Shown here: piece after piece, positions 34,455 through 46,112 of the stretch
How the letters are laid out: each line of letters starts with the position of its first letter
Position numbering within the stretch: the stretch's first letter is position 1
NCBI GenBank assembly: GCA_034440615.1
Contig: JAOTOM010005053.1
Location: 191,501-255,500 of the forward strand
Source of the DNA: Ashinkailepas kermadecensis
Lineage: Eukaryota; Arthropoda; Thecostraca; Neolepadidae
Direction of reading: 5' to 3'
DNA length: 64,000 bases
Program-made: the position numbers and the translations under genes
The notes under the pieces: model-generated
What the model was told of the DNA's origin: nothing
The model's input: only the letters and a program-made list of their open reading frames with translations
Databases searched by the model: none

Positions 34455-36915
34455 CCGGGACACGTGACACGGTCCTGCCCACCAGTCCCGGGACACGGTC
34501 CTGCCAACCGGTCCCGGGACACAGTCCTGCCCACCAGTCCCGGGACACAGTCCTGCCCACCAGTCCCGGGACACAGTCCTGCCCACCAGTCCCGGGACAC
34601 AGTCCTGCCCACCAGTCCCGGGACACGGTCCTGCCCACCAGTCCCGGGACACAGTCCTGCCCACCAGTCCCGGGACACGGTCCTGCCCACCAGTCCCGAG
34701 ACACGTGACACGGTCCTGCCCACCAGTCCCGGGACACGGTCCTGGCCACCAGTCCCGAGACACGTGACACAGTCCTGCCCACCAGTCCCGGGACACGGTC
34801 CTGCCCACCAGTCCCGGGACACAGTCCTGGCCACCAGTCCCGGGACACGTGACACGGTCCTGCCCACCAGTCCCGGGACACAGTCCTGCCCACCAGTCCC
34901 GGGACACGGTCCTGCCCACCAGTCCCGGGACACAGTCCTGCCCACCAGTCCCGGGACACGGTCCTACCCACCAGTCCCGGGACACGGTCCTGCCCACCAG
35001 TCCAGGGACACAGTCCTGCCCACCAGTCCCGGGACACAGTCCTGCCCACCAGTCCCGGGACACGTGACACGGTCCTGCCCACCAGTCCCGGGACACGGTC
35101 CTGCCCACCAGTCCCGGGACACAGTCCTGCCCACCAGTCCCGGGACACAGTCCTGCCCACCAGTCCCGGGACACAGTCCTGCCCACCAGTCCCGGGACAC
35201 AGTCCTGCCCACCAGTCCCGGGACACAGTCCTGCCCACCAGTCCCGGGACACAGTCCTGCCCACCAGTCCCGGGACACGTGACACGGTCCTGCCCACCAG
35301 TCCCGGGACACGTGACACCGTCCTGCCCACCAGTCCCGGGACACGGTCCTGCCCACCAGTCCCGGGACACGTGACACGGTCCTGCCCACCAGTCCCGGGA
35401 CACGTGACACGGTCCTGCCCACCAGTCCCGGGACACAGTCCTGCCCACCAGTCCCGGGACACAGTCCTGCCCACCAGTCCCGGGACACGGTCCTGCCCAC
35501 CAGTCCCGGGACACAGTCCTGCCCACCAGTCCCGGGACACGGTCCTGCCCACCAGTCCCGGGACACAGTCCTGCCCACCAGTCCCGGGACACGTGACACG
35601 GTCCTGCCCACCAGTCCCGGGACACGTGACACGGTCCTGGCCACCAGTCCCGAGACACGTGACACGGTCCTGCCCACCAGTCCCGGGACACGGTCCTGCC
35701 CACCAGTCCCGGGACACAGTCCTGCCCACCAGTCCCGGGACACAGTCCTGCCCACCAGTCCCGGGACACGGTCCTGCCCACCAGTCCCGGGACACGGTCC
35801 TGCCCACCAGTCCCGGGACACAGTCCTGCCCACCAGTCCCGGGACACAGTCCTGCCCACCAGTCCCGGGACACGTGACACGGTCCTGCCCACCAGTCCCG
35901 GGACACGTGACACCGTCCTGCCCACCAGTCCCGGGACACGGTCCTGCCCACCAGTCCCGGGACACGTGACACGGTCCTGCCCACCAGTCCCGGGACACGT
36001 GACACGGTCCTGCCCACCAGTCCCGGGACACAGTCCTGCCCACCAGTCCCGGGACACAGTCCTGCCCACCAGTCCCGGGACACGGTCCTGCCCACCAGTC
36101 CCGGGACACAGTCCTTCCCACCAGTCCCGGGACACGGTCCTGCCCACCAGTCCCGGGGACACAGTCCTGCCCACCAGTCCCGGGACACGTGACACGGTCC
36201 TGCCCACCAGTCCCGGGACACGTGACACGGTCCTGGCCACCAGTCCCGAGACACGTGACACGGTCCTGCCCACCAGTCCCGGGACACGGTCCTGCCCACC
36301 AGTCCCGGGACACAGTCCTGCCCACCAGTCCCGGGACACGGTCCTGCCCACCAGTCCCGAGACACGTGACACGGTCCTGCCCACCAGTCCCGGGACACGG
36401 TCCTGCCCACCAGTCCCGGGACACAGTCCTGCCCACCAGTCCCGGGACACAGTCCTGCCCACCAGTCCCGGGACACGTGACACGGTCCTGCCCACCAGTC
36501 CCGGGACACGGTCCTGCCCACCAGTCCCGGGACACAGTCCTGCCCACCAGTCCCGGGACACAGTCCTGCCCACCAGTCCCGGGACACAGTCCTGCCCACC
36601 AGTCCCGGGACACAGTCCTGCCCACCAGTCCCGGGACACAGTCCTGCCCACCAGTCCCGGGACACGGTCCTGCCCACCAGTCCCGGGACACAGTCCTGCC
36701 CACCAGTCCCGGGACACGGTCCTGCCCACCAGTCCCGGGACACGGTCCTGCCCACCAGTCCCGGGACACAGTCCTGGCCACCAGTCCCGGGACACAGTAC
36801 TGGCCACCAGTCCCGAGACACGTGACACTGTCCTGCGCACCAGTCCCGGGACACGGTCCTGCCCACCAGTCCCGGGACACAGTCCTGCCCACCAGTCCCG
36901 GGACACGGTCCTGTC
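34455..36915 (+). repeat. 26/33-bp minisatellite, 2.46 kb
   Basis: About 90 units. The short unit is CCTGCCCACCAGTCCCGGGA then CACAGT or CACGGT. The long unit adds GTGACAC, creating a CACGTG palindrome at the junction. Every unit carries CCCGGG. Long-unit clusters recur in similar order (for example 35,265-35,410 and 35,865-36,010), a higher-order repeat. The minus strand is open for 923 and 880 codons (GQDRVPGLVGRTVSRDWWA), an artefact of a stop-free unit. Confidence 0.95.
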
Positions 36916-37164
36916 CGGCCAGCGGTGGCCGAGTGATCGATGCTCCTGCGGACGATATCGGCAGCTGCCAACATCGTCACCGTCGTGAGACAAATCTGCG
37001 GCTCCGCCGACAGCGCGAACACAGCTGCACGTGCGCGCTGAACGCCGTCCAGCCAGCGTACCAAAGGGATGACGACAGTGATGCATCCTGCAGGCTCGGC
37101 GGGTGTCTGGGGGCGTAGAGGCGCACCCGGAACCGCGGAGGCGGCGTGGTAGGTGTTTCGTAGA

Positions 37165-37400
37165 CACAGTCATGCCTATCTGCATGTGTGCTTAGACCTG
37201 CTTAGACATGCCTATAGACGCAGCCATGTCTACCTGTATGTCTGTTTAGACGTGCCTAGACATGTATGTAGACACAGTCATGTTTATCTGTATGTTTGTT
37301 TAGACCTGCTTAGACTTGTCTGTTGACACAGTTATGTATATATGCATGTTTGTTTAGACCTGCTGGGACATGTAGGTAGACACAGACATGCCTAAACCTA
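37165..37400 (+). repeat. 54-bp degenerate minisatellite
   Basis: TTAGACCTGCTTAGAC starts recur at 37,192, 37,246, 37,300 and 37,354, a period of 54 bp, each with GTAGACACAGTCATG. Confidence 0.88.
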
Positions 37401-38375
37401 AAGGCCACAATGTTCTTTCTACACAGAGCTAAAGATGACAATGATCTGTAGACAGTGATGTCTACAATCAATAAAAACCATTATGTTCTAACTTCTATCT
37501 ACACATCACTAATGAGCACAATGACGTTCGAATTTTGCGCATAACCTGCTCCAGATTACGCGGAAAGCAGAGGGCCGGGATGATGTAGTGACAGATAGAG
37601 GACTGGGGTGAAGTCGTGTTGTATTTGGGCAAATTACCAAAGTGCAGTTGTGAGGGAATATCACGGGCACTTCCATGTTGTGCGCAAAGCACATATTAAT
37701 GCCAGATACCAGCAGTTGGCTTGCAAATTGCTGACAAGCAATACAAGTACAAATGTGCAAATGCAATACAAGTACTTGTACGGAGATGCGAGTATCCCTG
37801 CATCTGACAAATGACACAGTGAGTGACCTCGCGTATGTGGGAGCTGGGGAGGGGGGGGGTGATGAAGCGAGCAGACAGTGCGTTTCAGAGAGCTGCGTCA
37901 GCCAACATCACAGCGCTGGGCAAGCTTCAAGATGTTATACCGGGCAGCCGCGAGGATGGGAAAAGGAGGCTCAAGCTGTAATCAGTTTCTTGCTTTGCTC
38001 GTCGCTTGGCAACGCTAATGTAGGGGGGCGTGGTCTTGCTGCCAGCTGTGATTATATTTGATCAAGGTACCGAACATAGCTTGTCCCTCGAACACTTAAA
38101 CTACAAAAAAAGACAGTCGGTCTATCATGGTTTCGCACGTGACTTTGTATAAACTTTTCTATCTCTATTTTAAAGGCTGAAATTGACATATATGTACATG
38201 AAACATGAATACTATCAATTGGTCTTTCAGAGTTACTGTCAGACTGCAAAATTACGACCAGAAAAAGACAGGTTCCGTCCCGCCCTCCCCATGTCCTCAT
38301 GCCATCTATGTGCAATTCGCATCAGCTAAAGGCTGGTTTTGGCATCGGACACTGCTGATATGAGTATCAGCGCCA
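37401..38375. other. Unassigned DNA
   Basis: No gene recognised. CAAATGCAATACAAGTACTT-like words recur at about 37,735-37,775. Confidence 0.4.
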
Positions 38376-38377
38376 GC

Positions 38378-40322
38378 TGTTGGTCGGGTGTCTCGCCAGC
38401 TGAAGGTCGGGTGTCTCGCCAGCTGTTGGTCGGGTGTCTCGCCAGCTGGTGGTCGGGTGTCTCGCCAGCTGTTGGTCGGGTGTCACCAGCTGATGGTCGG
38501 GTGTCTCGCCAGCTGTTGGTCGGGTGTCTCGCCAGCTGTTGGTCGGGTGTCTCGCCAGCTGGTGGTCGGGTGTCTCGCCAGCTGTTGTCGGGTTCGCAGC
38601 TGGTGGTCGGTGTCTCGCCAGCTGTTGGTGGTTTGCCAGCTGGTGGTGTGTTCGCCAGTTTTGGTGTCGCCAGCTGTTGGTCGGGTGTCTCGCCAGCTGT
38701 TGGTCGGGTGTCTCGCCAGCTGTTGGTCGGGTGTCTCGCCAGCTGGTGGTCGGGTGTCTCGCCAGCTGGTGGTCGGGTGTCTCGCCAGCTGGTGGTCGAG
38801 TGTCTCGCCAGCTGGTGGTCGGGTGTCTCGCCAGCTGTTGGTCGGGTGTCTCGCCAGCTGGTGGTCGGGTGTCTCGCCAGCTGGTGGTCGGGTGTCTCGC
38901 CAGCTGATGGTCGGGCGTCTCGCCAGCTGTTGGTCGGGTGTCACCAGCTGATGGTCGGATGGTCGGGTGTCTCGCCAGCTGGTGGTCGGGTGTCACCAGC
39001 TGATGGTCGGGTGTCTCGCCAGCTGGTGGTCGGGTGTCTCGCCAGCTGATGGTCGGGCGTCTCGCCAGCTGTTGGTCGGGTGTCACCAGCTGATGGTCGG
39101 ATGGTCGGGTGTCTCGCCAGCTGGTGGTCGGGTGTCACCAGCTGATGGTCGGGTGTCTCGCCAGCTGGTGGTCGGGTGTCTCGCCAGCTGGTGGTCGGGT
39201 GTCTCGCCAGCTGATGGTCGGGTGTCTCGCCAGCTGTTGGTCGGGTGTCTCGCCAGCTGATGGTCGGGCGTCTCGCCAGCTGTTGGTCGGGTGTCACCAG
39301 CTGATGGTCGGATGGTCGGGTGTCTCGTCAGCTGGTGGTCGGGTGTCACCAGCTGATGGTCGGGTGTCTCGCCAGCTGGTGGTCGGGTGTCTCGCCAGCT
39401 GGTGGTCGGGGTCAGATGGGGTGTCTCGCCAGCTGGTGGTCGGGTGTCACCAGCTGATGGTCGGGTGTCTCGCCAGCTGGTGGTCGGGTGTGTCGCCAGC
39501 TGGTGGTCGGGTGTCTCGCCAGCTGGTGGTCGGGTGTCTCGCCAGCTGTTGTTCGGGTGTCACCAGCTGATGGTCGGGTGTCTCGCCAGTTGGTGGTCGG
39601 GTGTCTCGCCAGCTGTTGTTCGGGTGTCACCAGCTGATGATCGGGTGTCTCGCCAGCTGGTGGTCGGGTGTCTCGCCAGCTGTTGGTCGGGTGTCTCGCC
39701 AGCTGGTGGTCGGGTGTCTCGCCAGCTGGTGGTCGGGTGTCTCGCCAGTTGGTGGTCGGGTGTCACCAGCTGATGGTCGGGCGTCTCGCCAGCTGTTGGT
39801 CGGGTGTCACCAGCTGATGGTCGGATGGTCGGGTGTCTCGCCAGCTGGTGGTCGGGTGTCACCAGCTGATGGTCGGGTGTCTCGCCAGCTGGTGGTCGGG
39901 TGTCTCGCCAGCTGGTGGTCGGGTGTCACCAGCTGATGGTCGGGTGTCTCGCCAGCTGGTGGTCGGGTGTCACCAGCTGATGGTCGGGTGTCTCGCCAGC
40001 TGGTGGTCGGGTGTGTCGCCAGCTGGTGGTCGGGTGTCTCGCCAGCTGGTGGTCGGGTGTCTCGCCAGCTGTTGTTCGGGTGTCACCAGCTGATGGTCGG
40101 GTGTCTCGCCAGTTGGTGGTCGGGTGTCTCGCCAGCTGTTGTTCGGGTGTCACCAGCTGATGATCGGGTGTCTCGCCAGCTGGTGGTCGGGTGTCTCGCC
40201 AGCTGTTGGTCGGGTGTCTCGCCAGCTGGTGGTCGGGTGTCTCGCCAGCTGTTGGTCGGGTGTCTCGCCAGCTGGTGGTCGGGTGTCTCGCCAGTTGGTG
40301 GTCGGGTGTCTCGCCAGCTGAT
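38378..40322 (+). repeat. 21/23-bp minisatellite, about 86 copies
   Basis: The 23-bp unit is GTCGGGTGTCTCGCCAGCTG plus GTG or TTG. The 21-bp unit has GTGTCACCAGCTGATG. A block ending in GATGGTCGGATGGTCGGGTG occurs at about 38,950, 39,095, 39,305 and 39,820, so larger segments have been copied. The CAGCTG word is in nearly every unit. Confidence 0.95.
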
Positions 40323-40489
40323 GCCAACGACAGGGGGCCGGCCAGTCTGCCCGGACGACGCTGCGTCATAGGGACACGCCTATCTTCCCATCGCATAACT
40401 GCAACGTCTGAATTATGCATGAGAGTCATGGGCTGCACATCAACCGGCGGCGATCTGGCCCCCACGTGCACGGACCAGCAGAGTGCTAC

Positions 40490-40722
40490 CCGACAACCCC
40501 AGCTGCAGCAGCCGGAGCATTCAGCAGCACCCTGGGCCGTGACATAGAGTGCTACCCAGCACCAGTCAGGACCGTGACGTCACAGAACCACGCCCAGCAC
40601 CAGCCAGGACCGTGCTGTTACAGAGCCCTGCCCAGCACCAGCCAGGACCGTGATGTTACAGAGCCCTGCCTGGTGCTGGGTAGGGACCCAGCAGCAGGCA
40701 GGACCGTGATGTCATGTAGCCC
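40490..40722 (+). repeat. About 38-bp minisatellite
   Basis: CCCAGCACCAGCCAGGACCG plus TGATGTTACAGAGCCCTG, about five units with diverged edges. Confidence 0.88.
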
Positions 40723-41289
40723 TGCCCAGCAGCAGGAGCTGCACCTGCAAGACTGCGACTGACATCACCGGAAGCGGGAGCGCCCTCGCGGCGCGTAAAT
40801 CCCAGACAGGCTCGCCAACGGCCGAGGTATGCCGCTTCTCCAGCCGTCAGAGCCTGCCAGACGGGATGCCAACTTCGGCACCGCGTTTCCGGAGGCCGGC
40901 TCTGTTCCGCCGGACGTAGCCAGTCCGGGCGCCAGTCGGCGCCAGTCGGCGCCAGTCCGGGCGCCAGTCGGCACCGCGTCGTGTTGCCCGGCGTTGGTCC
41001 GTTGGTCCCGGCGTTGGTCCGTTCAGGGGTGGTTCGCTGCTGCTGTAGCTGGAAATGCTTCCATGGTACTTCCAGTGAGGGTGGAATTGGACAACGGCAG
41101 GCTGGTTGAAGTCCTGTAGCTGTAGAGCACTGGGCGCCCGACCAGTACTCGGGCAGACACAGGGCGTCTGCGTGTTGTTGTTATTGTTGTTGTTGCCTGT
41201 ACGTACGTGTAGTATGCAATATGCCCATTGTCCAATACACAAAATGTCCAAATGTGCATCGTTAGGTTAGTGCTGCTGGGAAACAGGAT
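40723..41289. other. Unassigned spacer with small tandems
   Basis: GCGCCAGTCGGCGCCAGTC recurs at 40,928-40,975 and GTTGGTCCGTTGGTCC at about 40,993-41,022. GTTGTTGTTATTGTTGTTG at about 41,172. No gene. Confidence 0.5.
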
Positions 41290-41336
41290 CACCTGTAGAC
41301 CCCTGTAGTCCCCTGTAGTCCCCCTGTAGTCCCCCT
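41290..41336 (+). repeat. 11-12-bp CCCCTGTAGTC repeat
   Basis: Four copies of CCCCTGTAGTCC-type words. Confidence 0.85.
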
Positions 41337-41701
41337 TTCACCTGTGCTGACGATTGCACCCATGTGCTGCTGCTCTCTTGCACACCTGCCATGGCCTGCC
41401 CCCACCCCCACAGCTTCTCCAGCTTGTCCAGCTGGAATGCGAGGGAAATGCGTGCCTGAAGGCGATCAGCTGACGGTAGCGCTGCCGCTGAGGAAGCAAG
41501 GCACTACCGCAGTGGTGTGTGTTCACAGGATGGGCTGCGGGGAAGGCCTGATTCGGGGCGCGCCGCGTGATCGAGTTGCTCATGTTGTTGTTACGTCTGC
41601 ACCTTGGTCTGCGAATGTTGACCTGGTCGTGCTGAAGCTTGGCCTTGGTTTTTAGCGTGGCCGTTGCACACGCGCGGTGGATCCAAAGTCCGTGACGCGC
41701 C

Positions 41702-41960
41702 GCCGGGTCGCGGTAGCTGAGTCGGTAGGGCGTTGGACTTCCGATCGCAAGGTCGTGAGTTCGAATTCCACGACTGGCGGGATTGTGGAGTCCGTGCGCG
41801 ACCAATTGGCGTGAGAGGTTGGCGACGCTATATGACCTAGCAGTTGAATGCGTCGTGAAGGTACCCAAGGCTCCCATGTTCGCCCCTCCCCTAATCACCG
41901 CAGAGTGGCTACGGACGAGGAAGAAGCGCAAGTGGGTCTCCTCCAGTGTATGTGGTGTGT
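41702..41960 (+). mobile_element. tRNA-derived SINE copy 2
   Basis: The tRNA-like head is at 41,702-41,780, with an A-box TAGCTGAGTCGGTAGGGCG and a B-box GAGTTCGAATTCC. The body that follows, GCGCGACCAATTGGCGTGAG then AGGTTGGCGACGCTAT, is shared with the minus-strand copies at 53.0 and 61.2 kb. Short open frames across it translate to a GIRTHDLAIGSPTPYRLSYR-type string, a frequent spurious peptide of such SINEs. Confidence 0.8.
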
Positions 41961-43279
41961 GCAAGATGTCATCTGAGCGGCCCAACTTAGCCCGACCCGG
42001 CCCAGCCTTTGAAAACGTAATGCAGCGTTTCGCATGCTAGTATGTTCACTCGGAATCACATGTGCTTTTTTAATTCGGATTTCTACCAAATTGTATTCTT
42101 ATATTCTTCACGAAATGATGTTGAAATTTCTTCACAGAAGGAGGCTCGCGGCGGTACTTCCCTTGACGTCATACGAGAGCGAATCTTCGAATCTTGCAAC
42201 AGCCTTTCCAGTTGCAACATAGCATTTCAGGCTGGAATTATCTCACTCAGAACTAGGCCTGCTCTTGTCAATTTGAGATTTACCAACTATCATCACAATA
42301 TTTTCTCCTGAAGTAATCTGAATAAGTAAGAAGATACAACAAGTAACAATAAGTACTTATAAGAAGTAATAAGTCAACACATAATATAATAACATATAAT
42401 AAAATAAGTACTTACTATAAGAAATTTGTAAGAATAAGTAAAAGAAAAGTTCGCGCACATGCGTGCACATGCAGCGCACCGGCATGTCATCAACCTCGCA
42501 TGGCAGCCCGAACCGGCGGTCCGTCCCGGGCGGTAAACATGCAAAGTGTTTGGTTTGTGTGCCGGCGTTTCGAGTTCAATGCCAGGGAGCGACGACGCCT
42601 TTTATGTCTGTTTTAGTAATACAGTTTGGAGTGTATCGCGTCCCATATCAGTTCAGCTCTGCGTACATGTGCTTGCAAGTGCGTGAATTCAGCACTCAAG
42701 GCAACGCGCCTATGACTAATCCACACGGGGATTCAACCCACCGCGTTTTTAACGCTTGCCCTCGCTCGTCCCGTTCCAAGACAGGCACCTCTTACTGGCC
42801 TCAATGATGCCTCAATGTTGCGGAATGCGTGCTATGGTCTCAGTGATGCTGCTATGGACTGCTATGGCCACGTGTGGCTATCATGCCACGGCATCTGGGC
42901 CCACTCTCGCGTGGACAGACACAGCACATAAATATCCCACTCCCCGTCTGATATTTGACCACCGTCAATCTTAATGACAATTAGCAGCTTCCCCGGTGGA
43001 ATGGTCCATGGTGTCTGACTGGCTTGTTATTGCTGTCGACCCGGCGTCGGAGCAGAGAAAACACGACAGACTGCGGGTCGGTGCTGATTGGCGGAGCGGC
43101 GCCGCCGGCTATGAGTCAGAGCTGACCTGCTGACCCCGCTGTGTGTGTTGTGGGCGGTCGCGTGCCATGGGGGAGTGACATTGGTACAGACGCTGGCCTG
43201 ATAGAGCTGTCAGCCGGTGTTGCGGCTCTGCAACACTGGCTGGCAAGTGTTGCCAGTGTGGATGTTTGCCAATGGGAGG
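41961..43279. other. Unassigned DNA
   Basis: AT-rich AATAAGTACTTATAAGAAGT-like simple sequence at about 42,315-42,445. No convincing gene. Confidence 0.4.
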
Positions 43280-43436
43280 GACAAGCCGTGTCACAGTGGG
43301 AGAGACAGGCAGTGTCACAGTTGGAGAGACAAGCAGTGTCACAATGTGAGGGTTCAAGCAGCATCACAATGGGAAAGACAAACGGTGTCACAGTGGGAGG
43401 TACAAGCGGTGTCACAGTGGGAGGGACAAGCAGTGG
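43280..43436 (+). repeat. 24-bp minisatellite
   Basis: AGTGTCACAGTGGGAGGGAC plus AAGC, about six and a half units. Confidence 0.9.
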
Positions 43437-43479
43437 TTTTGGGCCACATCAACATGCTGAGGTGCTGATCAGTTGTTAT

Positions 43480-43662
43480 CTAGGTGTTGTTCGGAAGTTT
43501 CCAGGTATTGCTCAGGTGTTGCTCAGGTGTTGCCTGGGTGTTGTTCGTGGGTTGTTCGGGAGTTGCCCACGTGATGTTTGGAAGGTGCCCAGGTATTGTT
43601 CGGGAGTTGCCCAGGTGTGTTCGGGTGTTGTTCATGTGCTGCTGGGATGTTGCTTCGGATAT
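43480..43662 (+). repeat. Degenerate GTTGCTCAGGTGTTG repeat
   Basis: GTTGTTCGGGAGTTGCCCAG-like units of 15 to 30 bp, diverged. Confidence 0.65.
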
Positions 43663-44308
43663 ACTACGGTCCGGTGATTTCGCTTCAGTTACTGGATTGT
43701 CTCAAGACGGTTGAAACCACCATGGATCGTATGTGATTCTGCAGTAGATTTAGTTAAGTAAAATTAACATCGTACAGCGGTGAGGCGAAATTGTCTCCTT
43801 CATGCATGTCTTTTTCATAGTCAATTACAATTCGATTGAGCATAACATGGCATGTGACGCTTTAGGAAAGCCGAAACCTACTATGCTGGTATCGACCCTC
43901 AACGTTAAGGACGATGGCTCTAATTTGTCACAAGTAAAAGTTATTGTGTCGCTGTAGCTGTGCATGTAATGATATAACAATGACAATATCTAGTAAATTT
44001 GCTCTGTTATGTCAGGAATTTCGTGGGATGGGTGCAATGATTCACGGCCCAACCAGGTCAAGTTGAGCAAATGCTGAACCAGATGACCAAGCGTGATACG
44101 TTGACCCACCTTAACCTGGGTCAACCTATGGCGTATGGGTGACATCTTTTTTTCATTTTTTCTCTTTTTCCATCTTTACCTGTAACCTCCATTACACCGC
44201 GCTCTAGTTGCCCCGACTCTCCATCCACCCTGAAAATTTCGTCTCACTGGAGCTCTTACTCTCCGAAATCTTAAAGCGACGCGGAAGACCACGAACCCGA
44301 ACCCTGGC
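43663..44308. other. Unassigned DNA
   Basis: Nothing recognisable. Confidence 0.4.
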
Positions 44309-44309
44309 G

Positions 44310-44520
44310 TGCACCACTATAATGCAAACACACTAGTGCAGAACATAGACACTCTAGCGATCACCAAAGTGCTCTCGAATGCAGCACACAAGTACTCTAG
44401 CGTGCACCACATTACTGCAGTCACTCTAGTGGACAACATTTGCACTCTAACGTGCACCACAACCTAGCTGTATTCACTCCAGTGTGCAACATGGTCACTC
44501 TAGCGTGCACAGTATTCCCG
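44310..44520 (+). repeat. Degenerate CACTCTAGCGTGCACCAC repeat
   Basis: CACTCTAGYGTGCACCAC-like words recur about seven times at 30-40-bp spacing. Confidence 0.7.
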
Positions 44521-44582
44521 CCATTCTTCAGAGTCGCCGGTGGCGAGGTTTTTCCCGCGGTACCGGTTCCACAGCATGCCCA

Positions 44583-44613
44583 GGGTGGGGGTGGGGGTGG
44601 GGGTGGGGGTGTC
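44583..44613 (+). repeat. GGGGGT repeat with G-quadruplex motif
   Basis: GGGTGGGGGTGGGGGTGGGG continues to six G-runs separated by single T, a canonical quadruplex pattern. Confidence 0.9.
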
Positions 44614-44714
44614 TCACCGGGACGGAGCTAAACGATCCCGCTTTGGTCGAAGCGCCCTCAAACTCAACTAAATCTCACCGGGACGGACTGCTCGAGGATG
44701 AGGGGACGGGGTGA

Positions 44715-44880
44715 CGATTGTGGTCGCAGGAGTCCAGTCGGCAGGGCACTCGAACCCCGATCGCAAGGTCGTGGTCTCGAATCCCACCGCCGGCCGAATT
44801 GCCGAACCGTGCAGCGACCAGCCAGCGCGAGACGCTGCAGAAGTGCGGTGGCCCGCTTCCCATGGAGGTCGCTCCAGTGT
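44715..44880 (+). mobile_element. tRNA-derived SINE copy 3
   Basis: GTCGGCAGGGCACTCGAACC (A-box side), then GATCGCAAGGTCGTGGTCTC and GAATCCCACCGCCGG (B-box side), with a short GCAGCGACCAGCCAGCGCGA body like the other copies. Followed by the tandem below. Confidence 0.65.
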
Positions 44881-45062
44881 GCCCCCAAAAACAAACAGCA
44901 ACAACGACACAAATTGTGAAAACAGGAAAAACAGTGTGGTGCTCTCGCCAGACCTGAGCCCCACTCGCCCCAAAAACAAACAGAACAATTGTGAAAAACA
45001 CTCGCTGTGAAACAAACAGCATTGCGCTCTCAGCCAGACCTGAGCTCCACTCGCCCCACCGG
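44881..45062 (+). repeat. About 95-bp duplication after SINE
   Basis: The block CCCCAAAAACAAACAG ... ATTGTGAAAA ... CCAGACCTGAGC ... CACTCGCCCC occurs about twice (from 44,882 and 44,969), a tail duplication. Confidence 0.7.
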
Positions 45063-45189
45063 CAGCGCATCGAGAACGGCAACGGAAAACACAGTAGTCG
45101 TGGCGTGATTCACCACCGCAGAATGGCCTTCTAGGTGAGTGGGCAGTTAGTCAATGACTGGCGGACCCGCCACACCTTCCTACTATACT

Positions 45190-45545
45190 TATGGCTGCCA
45201 TTACGATAACGTCAGGTCAGGCGCTGCCCATCTATGTGCTCTGCAGGCGTCCCACAACACGAGACAGCACAACACAGCAGCCGCCGCTGCATGCCGGCCA
45301 TTTCAACTGCCACAGTACGGCCTGGGGGTGCACGTCATCCTGCAGGAAGGGCGGGCAGCCGGAGGATTTCATTCACCGACACTTCCTCATTCATTTCAAC
45401 GCTGGACACCATACGTATTTTCACCTTCGGGCTCTGGGTTGGCGATTGACCGCCCCACTCCCCCACCCACCCACAAGCATTGCTGATAGATTCGCATGGG
45501 ACATTGACAGTACCCCGGGAGGTAGTGACCACTTTCCAAAGTGGC
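45190..45545 (+). mobile_element. I-group LINE relic: endonuclease part
   Basis: The frame ITITSGQALPIYVL, then AGHFNCHSTAWG, then FAWDIDSTPGGSDHFP matches the end of the apurinic-type endonuclease of arthropod non-LTR retrotransposons, where the usual blocks are GDFNAHH-WG and GSDHFP. The normally invariant Asp of GDFN is His here (about 45,299), so this copy is inactive. The N-terminal endonuclease portion is missing. Frameshifts occur between about 45,320 and 45,480. Confidence 0.75.
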
Positions 45546-45689
45546 TGACTATAAATACCCCCATCCATGAGCTCGCATGCCTCATTGGAACATGCAGAAG
45601 GCAGATTTAGCTGGTTTCTACACAGGCATGCATTTTCGACTGCGACACTCTCGACTGTGATGATGTTATATTCTTACACAACACATCAC

Positions 45690-46112
45690 ATGAGTCATAA
45701 TTTCGTTCGCAAAAGCTTTTATTCCGCTTATTTCGTCAACACCGCGGCGTCCCGTGGTGGAAGGATGCGTGCAATATTTCTATTAAGTAATGGAAAAAAG
45801 CTTTCAGATGTTTCGACAAGTCATGTACAACAGCAAACTTCATCAATTATGCACGGGCTGAGGCCAAGGAAAAGCAAATCATCTAGGACGTTAAACGCTC
45901 CTGCTGGCAGACCTATATAAACATCGCCAATATGTTTGCTCCTGTCAGAGACGTGTGGCGTCGCATTCGTCAACTGAATGGTCGAATCCTGAATACAACA
46001 CCTGTTTTAGGATCCAATGGACGATTCACAGATCCCGTAGAAGTCGCGGACGTTTCCGGAAGCGCCTGGGAGAGGCGCTGGCGGGAGGGTTGTCAAGACC
46101 CCAGGGTTCTAC
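45690..46112 (+). mobile_element. I-group LINE relic: endonuclease-RT linker
   Basis: Across a few stops the translation reads RGVPWWKDACN, then FINYARAEAKEKQII, WQTYINIANMFAPVRDVW and RRIRQLNGRI, with GRFTDPVEVADVSGSAWERR at the end. This is the conserved stretch found between endonuclease and RT in I/Jockey-type elements (VPWWN-EC, ARAKARR, SW--YIS-IN, VWK-IR--NG). It continues the endonuclease relic just upstream. Confidence 0.75.

Noticed and set aside
34414..37185. 923- and 880-codon minus-strand open frames (WAGLCPGTGGQDRVPGLVG-type)
   Set aside because: Cover the 26/33-bp array. Similar frames are open on the other strand too. Repeat artefact and not a gene.
41702..41780. Functional tRNA gene
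   Set aside because: A- and B-boxes are present but the stems pair poorly, and a SINE body shared with other loci follows directly.
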